Assembly: GCF_902833145.1 (NCBI RefSeq)
Contig: NZ_CADFEN010000015.1
Location: 97,481-161,480, forward strand
DNA length: 64,000 nt
Reading direction: 5' to 3'
DNA from: Burkholderia sp. BCC0506
Lineage (GTDB): Bacteria; Pseudomonadota; Gammaproteobacteria; Burkholderiales; Burkholderiaceae
The notes below the pieces were generated by a model, which was given only the letters and a program-made list of their open reading frames with translations, did not search any database and was not told where the DNA came from. Positions within the stretch are counted from its first letter, which is position 1. Every line of letters starts with the position of its first letter. Below, in pieces: positions 51,280 through 60,441 of this stretch. The position numbers and the translations under genes were made by a program.

Positions 51280-51734
51280 TCGCGCTGATCCAGCGCGTGA
51301 CGCGCGCCGACGTGCGCGTCGGCGGCCGCACGACGGGCGAGATCGGCGCGGGCCTGCTCGCGCTGGTCTGTGCGGAGCGCGGCGATACCGAGGCCGCGGC
51401 CGACAAGCTGCTCGCGAAGCTGCTCGGCTACCGCGTGTTCAGCGACGCGGCCGGCAAGATGAACCTGCCGGTGTCGAACATCGACGGCGAAGGCCGCGCG
51501 GGCGGCCTGCTGCTCGTGTCGCAGTTCACGCTCGCGGCCGATACCAACAGCGGGCTGCGTCCGAGCTTCACGCCGGCCGCGCCGCCCGACGAAGGCGCGC
51601 GGCTGTTCGACTATTTCGTCGCGGCCGCGCGGGCGCGCCATCCCGTCGTCGAGACGGGCGAGTTCGGCGCCGACATGCAGGTATCGCTCGTCAACGACGG
51701 CCCCGTGACGTTCTGGCTGCAAGTGCGGCCCTGA
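51276..51734 (+). CDS. dtd: D-aminoacyl-tRNA deacylase
   Basis: This 152-residue proofreading enzyme frees tRNAs mischarged with D-amino acids or glycine. Conserved motifs are the N-terminal [34 protein letters not shown] near residue 80 with the active-site region, and [13 protein letters not shown] near residue 140 carrying the Gly-cisPro element. It is translationally coupled to tyrS, which fits: TyrRS readily charges D-tyrosine, and Dtd clears it. Confidence 0.95.
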   Translation: MIALIQRVTRADVRVGGRTTGEIGAGLLALVCAERGDTEAAADKLLAKLLGYRVFSDAAGKMNLPVSNIDGEGRAGGLLLVSQFTLAADTNSGLRPSFTPAAPPDEGARLFDYFVAAARARHPVVETGEFGADMQVSLVNDGPVTFWLQVRP

Positions 51735-51757
51735 TTCTTCCCCGGAGACGCGCCGCG

Positions 51758-52423
51758 ATGGCCACCACGCAGATTCTTTTCATCCGCCATGGCGAGACGG
51801 CCTGGAACCGCATCAAGCGCATCCAGGGGCATATCGACATCCCGCTGGCCGACACGGGGCTCGCGCAGGCGCAGCGGCTGGCCGCCCGGCTCGGGCGGGA
51901 GGCGCGCGACGGCGCGCGGATCGACGCCGTGTATTCGAGCGACCTGATGCGCGCGCAACAGACCGCGCAACCCTTTGCCGATGCGCTCGGGCTGCCGCTG
52001 CTGCTGCGCGAAGGGTTGCGCGAACGCTCGTACGGCGCGTTCCAGGGGCACGACAGCACCGAGATCGAAGCGTTATTTCCGGACGCGTATGCGGCGTGGC
52101 AGACGCGCGATCCGGGTTTCGCGCCGGAGGGCGGCGAGTCGCAGCGCGAGTTCTATCACCGCGTGCTGCATGCGCTCGAACCGATCGTCGCCGCGCATCC
52201 GGGCGGCCGGATCGCGTGCGTCGCGCACGGCGGCGTGCTCGATTGCGTGTATCGCTTCGCGAACGGGATCGAGCTGTCGGCGCCGCGCACCTATCAGTTG
52301 CTCAACACCAGCATCAACGTCGTCGATTACGCGGATGGCCGTGCGCAGGTCGTGAAGTGGGCCGACGTGTCGCATCTCGACGCTGCGAGCGACGATGACG
52401 ACGGGTACCGCAAGGTGCTCTGA
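51758..52423 (+). CDS. Histidine phosphatase family protein (GpmB/CobC-like)
   Basis: This 221-residue phosphatase has the catalytic RHGE motif (LFIRHGETAWN, residues 7-17). The second histidine is in CVAHGGVLDCVYRF near residue 155, and the acidic general-base region is RERSYGAFQGHDS near residue 89. The substrate cannot be set: phosphoglycerate-mutase-like, alpha-ribazole phosphatase and nucleotide phosphatases share this fold. It begins 23 bases after dtd and may be the third gene of that operon. The final fifteen residues are acidic. Confidence 0.85.
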   Translation: MATTQILFIRHGETAWNRIKRIQGHIDIPLADTGLAQAQRLAARLGREARDGARIDAVYSSDLMRAQQTAQPFADALGLPLLLREGLRERSYGAFQGHDSTEIEALFPDAYAAWQTRDPGFAPEGGESQREFYHRVLHALEPIVAAHPGGRIACVAHGGVLDCVYRFANGIELSAPRTYQLLNTSINVVDYADGRAQVVKWADVSHLDAASDDDDGYRKVL

Positions 52424-52484
52424 GCATGCCTGCCCCGTCCGGCCTGGCCGGCCCGGGGCTCCCTTGTCTTCTTCCGCGTGACGC

Positions 52485-53609
52485 TTACCGCGGCAGCCCG
52501 TGACGCGTCTTGTAGTCGAGCGCGTACGCGATCTTGCCGGGCTTGTCGGCCGTGATCGGCTGGCGCAGCTTGTCGAATTCCCCCTTGCTGTATTTCTTCC
52601 CGCCGTTGATCGCATCGGCGCGCCCGAGGTCGGCACCCGTCTTGCCGTCGATCACCGGGTCCGTGGCCGCGACCATCCGCGTCGACGCATTCCAGACGGC
52701 ATTCAGGTAGCCCGTGTCGGCCTTCGCCGGATCGGGATCGGTCGCGCCGGGCCGCGTCAGGTCGTAGCCGGCCAGCGTGAACGTGCCCGGCTGCGCGCGC
52801 AGCCAGTCGGCCCAGTAGAACTCGAGGTAGTCGGTCGCCTGGGCGGGTTTGCTGTAGCCGATGTCGCGCGTGAAATAGACGAGCGACCGGTAGCGGTCGT
52901 TCGTCATCCCGCGTGTCAGGCCGAGGCCGGTCGGCAGTTGCGCGGTCGTGATCGGCTTGCCGTCGCCGTCCTTCAGGCGCAGATAGCCGCGGCTTTGCAT
53001 CTGCTGCCAGAATGCGTCCCCCGCGTAGTCGCTGAGGTTGTCCTTGACGACGACGTGCACGTGCAGCGTCGGGCCGCCGTCCGGCGTCTCGTAATAGGTC
53101 GACAGGCCGTGGTGACCGTCGGTCAGGTACAGCGCATCGCCGTTCGGGCCGATCACGACGGGGTTCAGCACCGAGCGGTCGCGCGCGTTCGCGTCGGTCG
53201 TCGCGCACGTGTAGCTTGCCGGCTCGCGCAGCGACGATCGGGCCGTGTAGCCGCTCGATGCGACGCCGCCAAGGCCTTCGTCGGCGCAGAAGTCGTCGAA
53301 CTTCTTGTCGGGCTGCAATTCGTAGCGGCCGAGCTTGTAATAGATCTGGTCGTAGCCGATCGCCCCCTGCGTCGGATGGAGATCGCCGAGCGTCACGTCG
53401 ATCAGGTCGCCGGCGCGGGCGGCTTTCCACTTGCCCGGTTGGGGCGGGTTGGTGGCGGGCGGCGTGGGGGCCGGCGTCGTCGTGCCGCCGGACGGCGACT
53501 GCGCGTCCGTGCGCGCGACGGCGGCGACATCGTCGCCTCCGCACGCGGCGAGGGCGAAGACGGCGGACAGACTGGCGGCAAGGGCGAAACGGATCGGCAG
53601 GCGTGGCAT
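52485..53609 (-). CDS. Lipoprotein with ParB-like (ParBc_2) domain
   Basis: This 374-residue protein has a signal peptide ending in a lipobox (LAAC, lipidated cysteine at residue 23), a Thr/Pro-rich linker (about 30-60), and then a domain resembling the putative ParB-like nuclease family PF08857. Supporting features are IDVTLGDLHPTQGAIGYDQI near residue 70 and the signature ALYLTDGHHGLSTYYE near residue 165, where His and Asp would form the active site. Here the domain would be exported, unlike cytosolic ParB proteins. The biochemical role of this branch is unknown. No phage, plasmid or toxin-system gene is adjacent. Confidence 0.72.
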   Translation of the reverse strand: MPRLPIRFALAASLSAVFALAACGGDDVAAVARTDAQSPSGGTTTPAPTPPATNPPQPGKWKAARAGDLIDVTLGDLHPTQGAIGYDQIYYKLGRYELQPDKKFDDFCADEGLGGVASSGYTARSSLREPASYTCATTDANARDRSVLNPVVIGPNGDALYLTDGHHGLSTYYETPDGGPTLHVHVVVKDNLSDYAGDAFWQQMQSRGYLRLKDGDGKPITTAQLPTGLGLTRGMTNDRYRSLVYFTRDIGYSKPAQATDYLEFYWADWLRAQPGTFTLAGYDLTRPGATDPDPAKADTGYLNAVWNASTRMVAATDPVIDGKTGADLGRADAINGGKKYSKGEFDKLRQPITADKPGKIAYALDYKTRHGLPR

Positions 53610-53762
53610 CGCGGGCGTCGGGCGTCGGTAACGGGTGGCAGGGCGCCGCGCGGGTCACGGGCGTGCGGGACGGGCACGACGTGCGACCGTGCGCGGGTGC
53701 AAGCGTGTCAGCTTGTCACAGGTATTTGACAGTAAATTGAAATGATCCGAAGAAGCGGATCG

Positions 53763-54720
53763 TCAGGCGGGCGGGGCGCCGTCGGACGGGGCGGCCGTCG
53801 CGCGGCGGCGCGCACGCTTCGACGCACCGTTGACGAGCGCCCAGCGCAGCACGGGGGCGACGGCACGTATGCCGGGCCGGACCACCGCGCGCCGCAGCGG
53901 CGCGAACGCCGATACGCGCAGCATGCGCTGCGCCCACGGCGGCAGCAGGTCGATCCCGGCATGCATCACCAGCGACGCGGCAGGCCGCAGCGCCGGCTTC
54001 GCGACCGGCACATTCAGCAGGATGGACATCACGTCGAACGTGCGCGGCCCGGCTTCGAGTTCTGGCAGGCAGCATGCGCGCGAGGTAGGCCGCCACCTCG
54101 GCGCGCGAACGCGGAACCGCTTCGGCGCCGAGCAGCTCGGCGATCAGTGCCGTCTCCGCGTAATAGCGGTCCTGCAGTTCGCCCGGCAGCGCCGGATTCA
54201 CGTAACGCAGATGCGCGGCGAGGAAGCTTGATACTTCGGCGACATGCACCCAGGTCAGCAACGCAGGATCGTCGGCGCGGTACGGTCGTCCGTCCGGCGC
54301 GCTGCCCGAGATGTGCGCATGGATCGCTTTCACGCGCTCGATCAGCGCGAGCGCGTCCGCGCGGCTGCCGAACGTCGTGCCCGTGATGAACGTGGCGGTG
54401 CGCCGCAAGCGGCCGAAGATGTCGGTGCGGAACGACGAATGATCCCAGACACCCGCGAGCGCGAGCGGGTGGAGCGCCTGCAGCAGCAGCGCGGCGATGC
54501 CGCCCGTCATCATCGACGTGAAATCGGCATGCACGCGCCAGCAGACGGCGTCGGGGCCGAACAGCCCCGGGTCGCCAGGCGGCGAAGACAGATCGATCGA
54601 CGGGCCGCCGCCGCCCGCCGTCAGGTGCGTGATGCCGGCCACGAGCCGCTTGCGGATCGGCTCGGCCCAGCGCGGGCCCGGCGCGGATGCGGTGGGGTGG
54701 CGGCTGGGCGGCGTCGTCAT
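53763..54720 (-). pseudogene. MpaB/DUF2236-family oxygenase-like gene broken by a 4-bp duplication
   Basis: The first part (54720 down to about 54070) encodes a clear DUF2236/MpaB-type protein: GPDAVCWRVHADFTSMMTGG near residue 55, LLLQALHPLALAGVWDHS, and YYAETALIAELLGAEAVPRS near residue 185. The family's C-terminal part continues in another frame (LEAGPRTFDVMSILLNVP to RRRATAAPSDGAPPA, ending 53763). The break lies at a tandem GGCA GGCA at 54064-54071. Removing four bases restores one frame of 317 codons plus a stop. Left as is, frame one runs on to 53716 with an unrelated Arg/Ala-rich tail. It may be a real pseudogene, a slipped-strand variant or a sequence error. Confidence 0.8.
54064..54071. 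repeat. Tandem GGCA duplication causing a frameshift
   Basis: GGCAGGCA in the context TCTGGCAGGCAGCAT. On the coding strand this is CTGC repeated. One copy fewer joins the two halves of the MpaB-family reading frame. Confidence 0.8.
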
Positions 54721-54744
54721 GGCGGATGCGGCTCGGGCGACGGA

Positions 54745-55815
54745 TTACTTCCCGTCGGGGGTATCCCAGTCGTCGCGTTCGGTGCGGCGGGCTTCGGGCA
54801 CCGACAGCCCGAAGTGGCGATACGTGAGCAACGTCGCGACGCGCCCGCGCGGCGTGCGCTGCAGGAAGCCCTGCTGGATCAGGTACGGTTCGAGCACGTC
54901 CTCGATCGTGTCGCGCTCCTCGCCGATCGCCGCCGCGAGGTTGTCGACGCCGACCGGGCCGCCGTCGAACTTGTACAGGATCGCTTCGAGCAGCTTGCGG
55001 TCCATCAGGTCGAAGCCGACCGGATCGACGTCGAGCATCGCGAGCGCGGCGTCGGCCACCGCCGCGGTGATCTGGCCGTCGGCCTTCACTTCCGCGAAGT
55101 CGCGCACGCGGCGCAGCAGCCGGTTCGCGATCCGCGGCGTGCCGCGCGAGCGCTTCGCGATTTCCAGCGCGCCGTTCGGATCGATCTGCGCATTGAGCAG
55201 CGACGCCGAGCGCCGCACGATGCGCGACAGTTGATCGGCGTCGTAGAACTCGAGGCGCGCGACGATCCCGAAACGATCGCGCAGCGGGTTGGTCAGCATG
55301 CCCGCGCGGGTGGTCGCGCCGACCAGCGTGAACGGCTGCAGGTCGAGCTTCACGCTACGCGCGGCCGGGCCTTCGCCGATCATGATGTCGATCTGGTAAT
55401 CCTCGACCGCCGGATACAGGATTTCCTCGACGACCGGCGACAGCCGGTGGATTTCGTCGATGAACAGCACGTCGTTCGCTTCGAGGTTCGTCAGCAGCGC
55501 GGCGAGATCGCCCGCGCGTTCGAGCACGGGGCCCGACGTCTGCCGCAGGTTCACGCCCATCTCGCGCGCGATGATGTGGGCGAGCGTCGTCTTGCCGAGA
55601 CCGGGCGGCCCGAACAGCAGTACGTGGTCGAGCGGCTCGGAGCGGCGCTTCGCGGCTTCGATGAAGATTTCGAGCTGGCCGCGCACCTTTTCCTGGCCGA
55701 CGTAGTCGTCGAGCTGGCGCGGCCGCAACGCACGTTCGAACACCTCCTCGTGCGACGAGGCGGGCGTGGCGGCGATGATCCGCTGCTCGGTGGCGAGTTT
55801 GTCGGTTTCAATCAT
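54745..55815 (-). CDS. ruvB: Holliday junction branch migration helicase RuvB
   Basis: This 356-residue AAA+ motor of the RuvABC resolvasome has Walker A in [16 protein letters not shown] near residue 70, Walker B in [16 protein letters not shown] near residue 118, sensor 1 in [10 protein letters not shown] near residue 160, and the C-terminal winged helix with [18 protein letters not shown]. Length is normal. It follows ruvA in the same direction after about 108 bases. Confidence 0.98.
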   Translation of the reverse strand: MIETDKLATEQRIIAATPASSHEEVFERALRPRQLDDYVGQEKVRGQLEIFIEAAKRRSEPLDHVLLFGPPGLGKTTLAHIIAREMGVNLRQTSGPVLERAGDLAALLTNLEANDVLFIDEIHRLSPVVEEILYPAVEDYQIDIMIGEGPAARSVKLDLQPFTLVGATTRAGMLTNPLRDRFGIVARLEFYDADQLSRIVRRSASLLNAQIDPNGALEIAKRSRGTPRIANRLLRRVRDFAEVKADGQITAAVADAALAMLDVDPVGFDLMDRKLLEAILYKFDGGPVGVDNLAAAIGEERDTIEDVLEPYLIQQGFLQRTPRGRVATLLTYRHFGLSVPEARRTERDDWDTPDGK

Positions 55816-55923
55816 GCGGCCATTGTACCGCGCGACGAATCCCGGGCCACCTGGCCGAACGGCCGACTGGCGAGCGCCGCGCGGCGGCGCGACACTGGCT
55901 TCGACGGCCGGATCGAGCGCGCG

Positions 55924-56505
55924 TTACGCCTTCGACAATGCCTTCAGCGCGAGCTTGATGCCTTCGGACACGCCGGTGCCGGCCGGCACGTTCTTGATCG
56001 CGGCCAGGCCTTCCTTCTCGGAGTAGCCGAGCGCCAGCAGCGCGTTGAGGATGTCGGTCGCGTGGTCGGACGGCGACGCGGCGCCGGCGAGCGCGCCGAG
56101 GTCGGCGCCGAGCTTGCCCTTCAGTTCGAGCAGCAGGCGCTCGGCCGTCTTCTTGCCGATGCCGGGCAGGCGCGTGAGGCGGGCGGCGTCCTGCATCGTC
56201 ACGGCCTGCGCGAGCTCCTGCACGCTCATGCCGGACAGCACGGCGAGCGCCATGCGCGCGCCGATGCCGGTGATCTTCAGCAGCTCGCGGAAGGTCGTGC
56301 GCTCCTGCGGCGTCAGGAAGCCGTACAGCAGGTGCGCGTCCTCGCGGACGATCTGCTGCGTGAGCAGCACGACGCGCTCGCCCGTTTGCGGCAGGTTGTA
56401 GAAGGTGCTCATCGGCACGTCGATTTCGTAGCCGACGCCGTTGCAGTCGACGAGCAGATGAGGCGGGTTCTTTTCGAGCAGGATGCCGGCGATGCGACCG
56501 ATCAT
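55924..56505 (-). CDS. ruvA: Holliday junction binding protein RuvA
   Basis: This 193-residue tetrameric protein binds the four-way junction and positions RuvB. It has the N-terminal OB-fold ([28 protein letters not shown]), a helix-hairpin-helix pair ([14 protein letters not shown] and [20 protein letters not shown], about residues 70-130) and the C-terminal RuvB-contact domain ([16 protein letters not shown]). ATG 56505 starts the OB-fold; the open frame further upstream is Arg/Pro-rich and unsupported. It lies between ruvC and ruvB. Confidence 0.97.
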   Translation of the reverse strand: MIGRIAGILLEKNPPHLLVDCNGVGYEIDVPMSTFYNLPQTGERVVLLTQQIVREDAHLLYGFLTPQERTTFRELLKITGIGARMALAVLSGMSVQELAQAVTMQDAARLTRLPGIGKKTAERLLLELKGKLGADLGALAGAASPSDHATDILNALLALGYSEKEGLAAIKNVPAGTGVSEGIKLALKALSKA

Positions 56506-56696
56506 GGAGGACGGGATGCGAGGAAGAAAGCGCGAGTGTAGCGCACGCGCGGCGCAATGCCGATGGGCGCGGCCGTCAGGCTGGAGCGGCGCGCGTCGCG
56601 GGCGGGCAGGCGCGGATGAAGCGGTCAAGGTGGCCGGCGCAGGCAAGGCGGCCAACGCGGTCGCGCCGACGTGCCGGGCCGCGGTGCGCGGCAGCG

Positions 56697-57239
56697 TCAG
56701 CCGACCAGCCTGCCGCGCCGCACGCGCAGCCCTTTCTGCGCGAGCGCCGGCGCGAGGCCGCCCAGCGTGCCGAGCGTGCTGCCGCCGTGCGCGTGGCAGA
56801 TCGCCATGCCGAGCGCGTCGGCCGCGTCGGAGCCTGGCTGGCCGGACAGGTTGAGCAGCCGCGTGACCATTTCCTGCATCTGCGTCTTGGTCGCGCGGCC
56901 GTAGCCGACCACGGCCTGCTTGAGCTGCAGCGCCGTGTATTCGGCGACCGGCAGCCCGCCCGCGACGAGGCCGCAGATCGCGGCGCCGCGCGCCTGGCCG
57001 AGCAGCAGCGTGGACTGCGGGTTCACGTTGACGAACACCTTTTCGATCGCGGCCTGGTCGGGCGCGTGTTCGCGCACGATCGTCGAGACGCCCTGGAAGA
57101 TCGTGCCGAGCCGGGTGGCCAGATCGGCCGTCGGCGTGCGGATCACGCCGCTCGTGACATAGGCGAGCCGGTGGCCGCTGACGTCGATGACGCCGAAGCC
57201 GGTGACGCGCAGGCCGGGGTCGATGCCGAGAATTCGCAT
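56697..57239 (-). CDS. ruvC: Holliday junction resolvase RuvC
   Basis: This 180-residue endonuclease cuts Holliday junctions. Acidic catalytic residues appear in [19 protein letters not shown] (Asp7), [13 protein letters not shown] near residue 67, and [16 protein letters not shown] near residue 140, in the RNase-H-like fold. It is the first of the ruvC-ruvA-ruvB run. The roughly 190 bases between ruvC and ruvA hold no gene that I can support. Confidence 0.97.
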   Translation of the reverse strand: MRILGIDPGLRVTGFGVIDVSGHRLAYVTSGVIRTPTADLATRLGTIFQGVSTIVREHAPDQAAIEKVFVNVNPQSTLLLGQARGAAICGLVAGGLPVAEYTALQLKQAVVGYGRATKTQMQEMVTRLLNLSGQPGSDAADALGMAICHAHGGSTLGTLGGLAPALAQKGLRVRRGRLVG

Positions 57240-57326
57240 TGAGTGAGGAGAGTGGCGTGATGCAGCGATACTACAACGAATGGTGCGGCAAGCCGGCCGC
57301 CGGCTCGCGCGGGAACGCGCCGCGCA

Positions 57327-57360
57327 ATAAAAAACCCGGCGGAGGTGATGCCGCCGGGTT
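57327..57360 (-). terminator. Terminator of purH
   Basis: AACCCGGCGG at 57333-57342 pairs with CCGCCGGGTT at 57351-57360. On the minus strand the stem is followed by a T-run (57329-57334). It lies between purH and ruvC. Confidence 0.82.
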
Positions 57361-57394
57361 CCGGTGCGGCGGCCGCGCGGGCCGCATGCCGCGA

Positions 57395-58960
57395 TCAGTG
57401 ACGGAAGTGGCGCACGCCCGTCAGGATCATCGCGATGTTGTGCTCGTCGGCTGCCGCGATCACTTCGTCGTCGCGCATCGAGCCGCCCGGCTGGATCACG
57501 CAGGTCGCGCCGGCCGCCACGACCACGTCGAGGCCGTCGCGGAACGGGAAGAACGCATCCGACGCGACGGCCGAGCCGGCCAGCGTCAGGCCCGCATTCT
57601 GCGCCTTGATGCTCGCGATGCGGGCGGAATCGACGCGGCTCATCTGGCCGGCGCCGACGCCGAGCGTCATGCCGTTGCCGCAGAACACGATCGCGTTCGA
57701 CTTCACGTACTTCGCGACGCGCCATGCGAACAGCAGGTCGTCCATTTCCTTCGGCGTCGGGTGGCGCTTCGTGACGACGCGCAGCTCGTGCGGCTGCACG
57801 TTCTTCGAGTCGAGCGACTGCACGAGCAGGCCGCCGCCCACGCGCTTCAGGTCGAACGCGTTGTGGCCGTCGCCCAGCGCGATCTCGAGCAGGCGCACGT
57901 TCTGCTTCGCGGCGAACACCTGCTTCGCGGCGTCGGAGAACGACGGGGCGATCAGCACTTCGACGAACTGCTTCGCCACCGCCTGCGCGGCCGCTTCGTC
58001 GACTTCGCGGTTGAACGCGATGATGCCGCCGAATGCCGAGGTCGGATCGGTCTGGAACGCCTTCGCGTATGCGTCGGCCGAGTCGTTGCCGACCGCGACG
58101 CCGCACGGGTTCGCATGCTTGATGATCACGCAGGCCGGCGCGTCGAACGTCTTCACGCATTCCCACGCCGCGTCCGAATCCGCGATGTTGTTGTACGACA
58201 GTTCCTTGCCCTGCAGCTGGCGGTAGTTCGCCAGCGCGCCGGCCGGCGCCGCGAGGTCGCGGTAGAACGCGGCGCTCTGGTGCGGGTTCTCGCCGTAGCG
58301 CAGGTCCTGCACCTTGTCGAACGCCAGGTTCAGCGTGGCCGGGTACGTGCTGCGCGATGCGTGCTTCAGCTCGTCGGTCAGGCTCGTCAGGTAGTTCGTG
58401 ATCGCGCCGTCGTATTGCGCGGTGTGCGCGAACACCTTCGTCGCGAGACGGAAGTTGGTCGGGTAGCCGACCGTGTTGCCGTTCGCCTTCATTTCATCGA
58501 GCACGACCGCGTAGTCGGCCGGGTCGACCACGACCGTCACGTCGCGGTGGTTCTTCGCGGCCGAGCGCAGCATCGTCGGGCCGCCGATGTCGATGTTCTC
58601 GATCGCGTCGGCGAGCGTGCAGTCGTCCTTCGCGATCGTCGCGACGAACGGATACAGGTTCACGACGAGCAGGTCGATCGTCGGGATGCCGTGCTGCTCC
58701 AGCGCCTGCATGTGCTCGGGCAGGTCGCGGCGCGCGAGGATACCGCCGTGCACCTTCGGGTGGAGCGTCTTCACGCGCCCATCGAGCATTTCCGGGAAGC
58801 CCGTGTAATCGGCCACTTCGGTCACGGGCAGGCCGGCGTCGGCGAGCAGTTTCGCGGTGCCGCCCGTCGACAGCAGCTTGACGCCGAGGTCGGACAGCGA
58901 CTTCGCGAAGTCGACGATGCCGGTCTTGTCGGAAACGGAAATGAGCGCTTGCTTGATCAT
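57395..58960 (-). CDS. purH: Bifunctional AICAR transformylase/IMP cyclohydrolase
   Basis: This 521-residue enzyme performs the last two steps of IMP synthesis. The N-terminal IMP cyclohydrolase domain (residues 1-200) begins [19 protein letters not shown] and carries [19 protein letters not shown] and [15 protein letters not shown]. The C-terminal transformylase domain carries [15 protein letters not shown] near residue 210 and the catalytic Lys-His region [14 protein letters not shown] near residue 265. ATG 58960 is conserved. It follows fis in the same direction. Confidence 0.98.
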   Translation of the reverse strand: MIKQALISVSDKTGIVDFAKSLSDLGVKLLSTGGTAKLLADAGLPVTEVADYTGFPEMLDGRVKTLHPKVHGGILARRDLPEHMQALEQHGIPTIDLLVVNLYPFVATIAKDDCTLADAIENIDIGGPTMLRSAAKNHRDVTVVVDPADYAVVLDEMKANGNTVGYPTNFRLATKVFAHTAQYDGAITNYLTSLTDELKHASRSTYPATLNLAFDKVQDLRYGENPHQSAAFYRDLAAPAGALANYRQLQGKELSYNNIADSDAAWECVKTFDAPACVIIKHANPCGVAVGNDSADAYAKAFQTDPTSAFGGIIAFNREVDEAAAQAVAKQFVEVLIAPSFSDAAKQVFAAKQNVRLLEIALGDGHNAFDLKRVGGGLLVQSLDSKNVQPHELRVVTKRHPTPKEMDDLLFAWRVAKYVKSNAIVFCGNGMTLGVGAGQMSRVDSARIASIKAQNAGLTLAGSAVASDAFFPFRDGLDVVVAAGATCVIQPGGSMRDDEVIAAADEHNIAMILTGVRHFRH

Positions 58961-59004
58961 GATGGAACCACCAATAGCCAGGGAAACGGGGACGGGACGG
59001 CTGC

Positions 59005-59238
59005 CTACAGCAGGCCGTGCTGCTGCAGCTTCTTGCGCAGCGTATTGCGATTGATGCCGAGGTACTCGGCGGCGAGCGACTGGTTGCCGCCGGCCTGTAC
59101 GAGCACGACCTCGAGCATCGGCTTTTCGACGCAGGACATCACCATTTCATAGACGTCGTGCGGATTGGAGCCGTCTAGATCCCGGAAATACACGTCCAGG
59201 CTCTCGCGGACACATTGTTCGATGTTGTGCTTGCTCAT
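59005..59238 (-). CDS. fis: Fis-family DNA-binding protein
   Basis: This 77-residue nucleoid-associated regulator bends DNA and helps control rRNA promoters, recombination and replication. The C-terminal helix-turn-helix [28 protein letters not shown] is unmistakable. The N-terminal part is shorter than in E. coli Fis (98 residues), as usual in betaproteobacteria. Its ATG overlaps the dusB stop (ATGA), the conserved dusB-fis arrangement, so the two are translationally coupled. Confidence 0.95.
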   Translation of the reverse strand: MSKHNIEQCVRESLDVYFRDLDGSNPHDVYEMVMSCVEKPMLEVVLVQAGGNQSLAAEYLGINRNTLRKKLQQHGLL

Positions 59239-60302
59239 GCTGCTAACTGGTTATGGTCGTCCGACTCGCCCTGGCCGTTTTCCGCTTCGTCATCGACGTA
59301 GACGAGGTGGTCCGACAGCGCCTTTTGCGCCTCGAAGAAGGCATTGACGGCGGCGAGCTGCTCGCGGGTGGAATCGAGCGTGTTCATCCTGTGCCGGAAC
59401 GCGTTGGCACCGGAAAGGCCGCGAGTGTACCAGCCGATGTGCTTGCGCGCAGTACGGACGCCGGTGAATTCGCCATAGAACGCGTAGTGGTCTTCCAGGT
59501 GTTCGTTCATCACGTGCTGGATCTCGTCGATCCGCGGCGGGGGCAGCAGCTCGCCGGTTTGCAGGAAATGATCGATTTCGCGGAACAGCCACGGCCGGCC
59601 TTGCGCGGCGCGACCGATCATCAGCGCGTCGGCGCCGGTCGCATCGAGCACGGCCTTCGCCTTGGCGGGCGACGTGATGTCGCCGTTCGCGACGACCGGA
59701 ATGCGCACGGCCGCCTTCACGGCCGCGATGGTGTCGTACTCGGCGTCGCCGCGGTACAGGTCGGCGCGGGTGCGGCCGTGCACGGTGAGCATCGAGATGC
59801 CGGCCGCTTCGGCCAGGCGCGCGACCGTGATCGCGTTCTTGTGCTCGCGGTCCCAGCCGGTGCGGATCTTCAGCGTGACGGGCACCGCATCGGGCCCCGT
59901 GCCGACCGCCGCGACGACGGCCTCGACGATCCGCTGCACGAGCGGCTCGTTCTGCAGCAGCGCGGAGCCGGCCGCGACGTTGCAGACCTTCTTCGCCGGG
60001 CAGCCCATGTTGATGTCGATGATCTGCGCGCCGTTGTCGACGTTGTAGCGGGCCGCTTCGGCCATCATCGCCGGATCGGCGCCGGCGATCTGCACCGCGA
60101 TCGGCTCGACTTCGCCTTCGTGGTTCGCCCGGCGCATCGTCTTCGCGCTCTTCCACAGCTGCGCGTTGGACGCGACCATCTCGGACACGGCGTAACCGGC
60201 CCCCAGCCGCTTGCACAGCTGGCGGAACGGACGATCCGTCACCCCGGCCATCGGGGCGACGAACAGGTTGTTACGCAAGACGTGAGGGCCGATAACGGGC
60301 AT
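59235..60302 (-). CDS. dusB: tRNA-dihydrouridine synthase B
   Basis: This 355-residue FMN enzyme reduces uridine to dihydrouridine in the tRNA D-loop. It has a TIM barrel with the N-terminal APMAGVTDRPFRQLCKRLGAG (near residue 17), the catalytic cysteine in INMGCPAKKVCNVAAGSAL near residue 98, MLTVHGRTRADLY near residue 165 and ANGDITSPAKAKAV near residue 200. The C-terminal 40 residues are acidic and poorly conserved. It leads the dusB-fis unit. Confidence 0.96.
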   Translation of the reverse strand: MPVIGPHVLRNNLFVAPMAGVTDRPFRQLCKRLGAGYAVSEMVASNAQLWKSAKTMRRANHEGEVEPIAVQIAGADPAMMAEAARYNVDNGAQIIDINMGCPAKKVCNVAAGSALLQNEPLVQRIVEAVVAAVGTGPDAVPVTLKIRTGWDREHKNAITVARLAEAAGISMLTVHGRTRADLYRGDAEYDTIAAVKAAVRIPVVANGDITSPAKAKAVLDATGADALMIGRAAQGRPWLFREIDHFLQTGELLPPPRIDEIQHVMNEHLEDHYAFYGEFTGVRTARKHIGWYTRGLSGANAFRHRMNTLDSTREQLAAVNAFFEAQKALSDHLVYVDDEAENGQGESDDHNQLAA

Positions 60303-60441
60303 CGCAATGGCGCCGCCCGCGACACGCGCGGGCAGGAGAAGGGAAGACGGAAAACGCGCATTTTACCGTATTCCCATGCCCCGCCGATTTGACCCGGTTT
60401 GCCTGGTTTGCGCGGGGCGAGGCAGTGCGGTGCGCCGCGCG

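Noticed and set aside
54244-56541. A 765-residue plus-strand open frame across the MpaB-family gene, ruvB and ruvA
   Set aside because: It spans three genes on the other strand, has the Arg-rich composition of a shadow frame and no translation signal.
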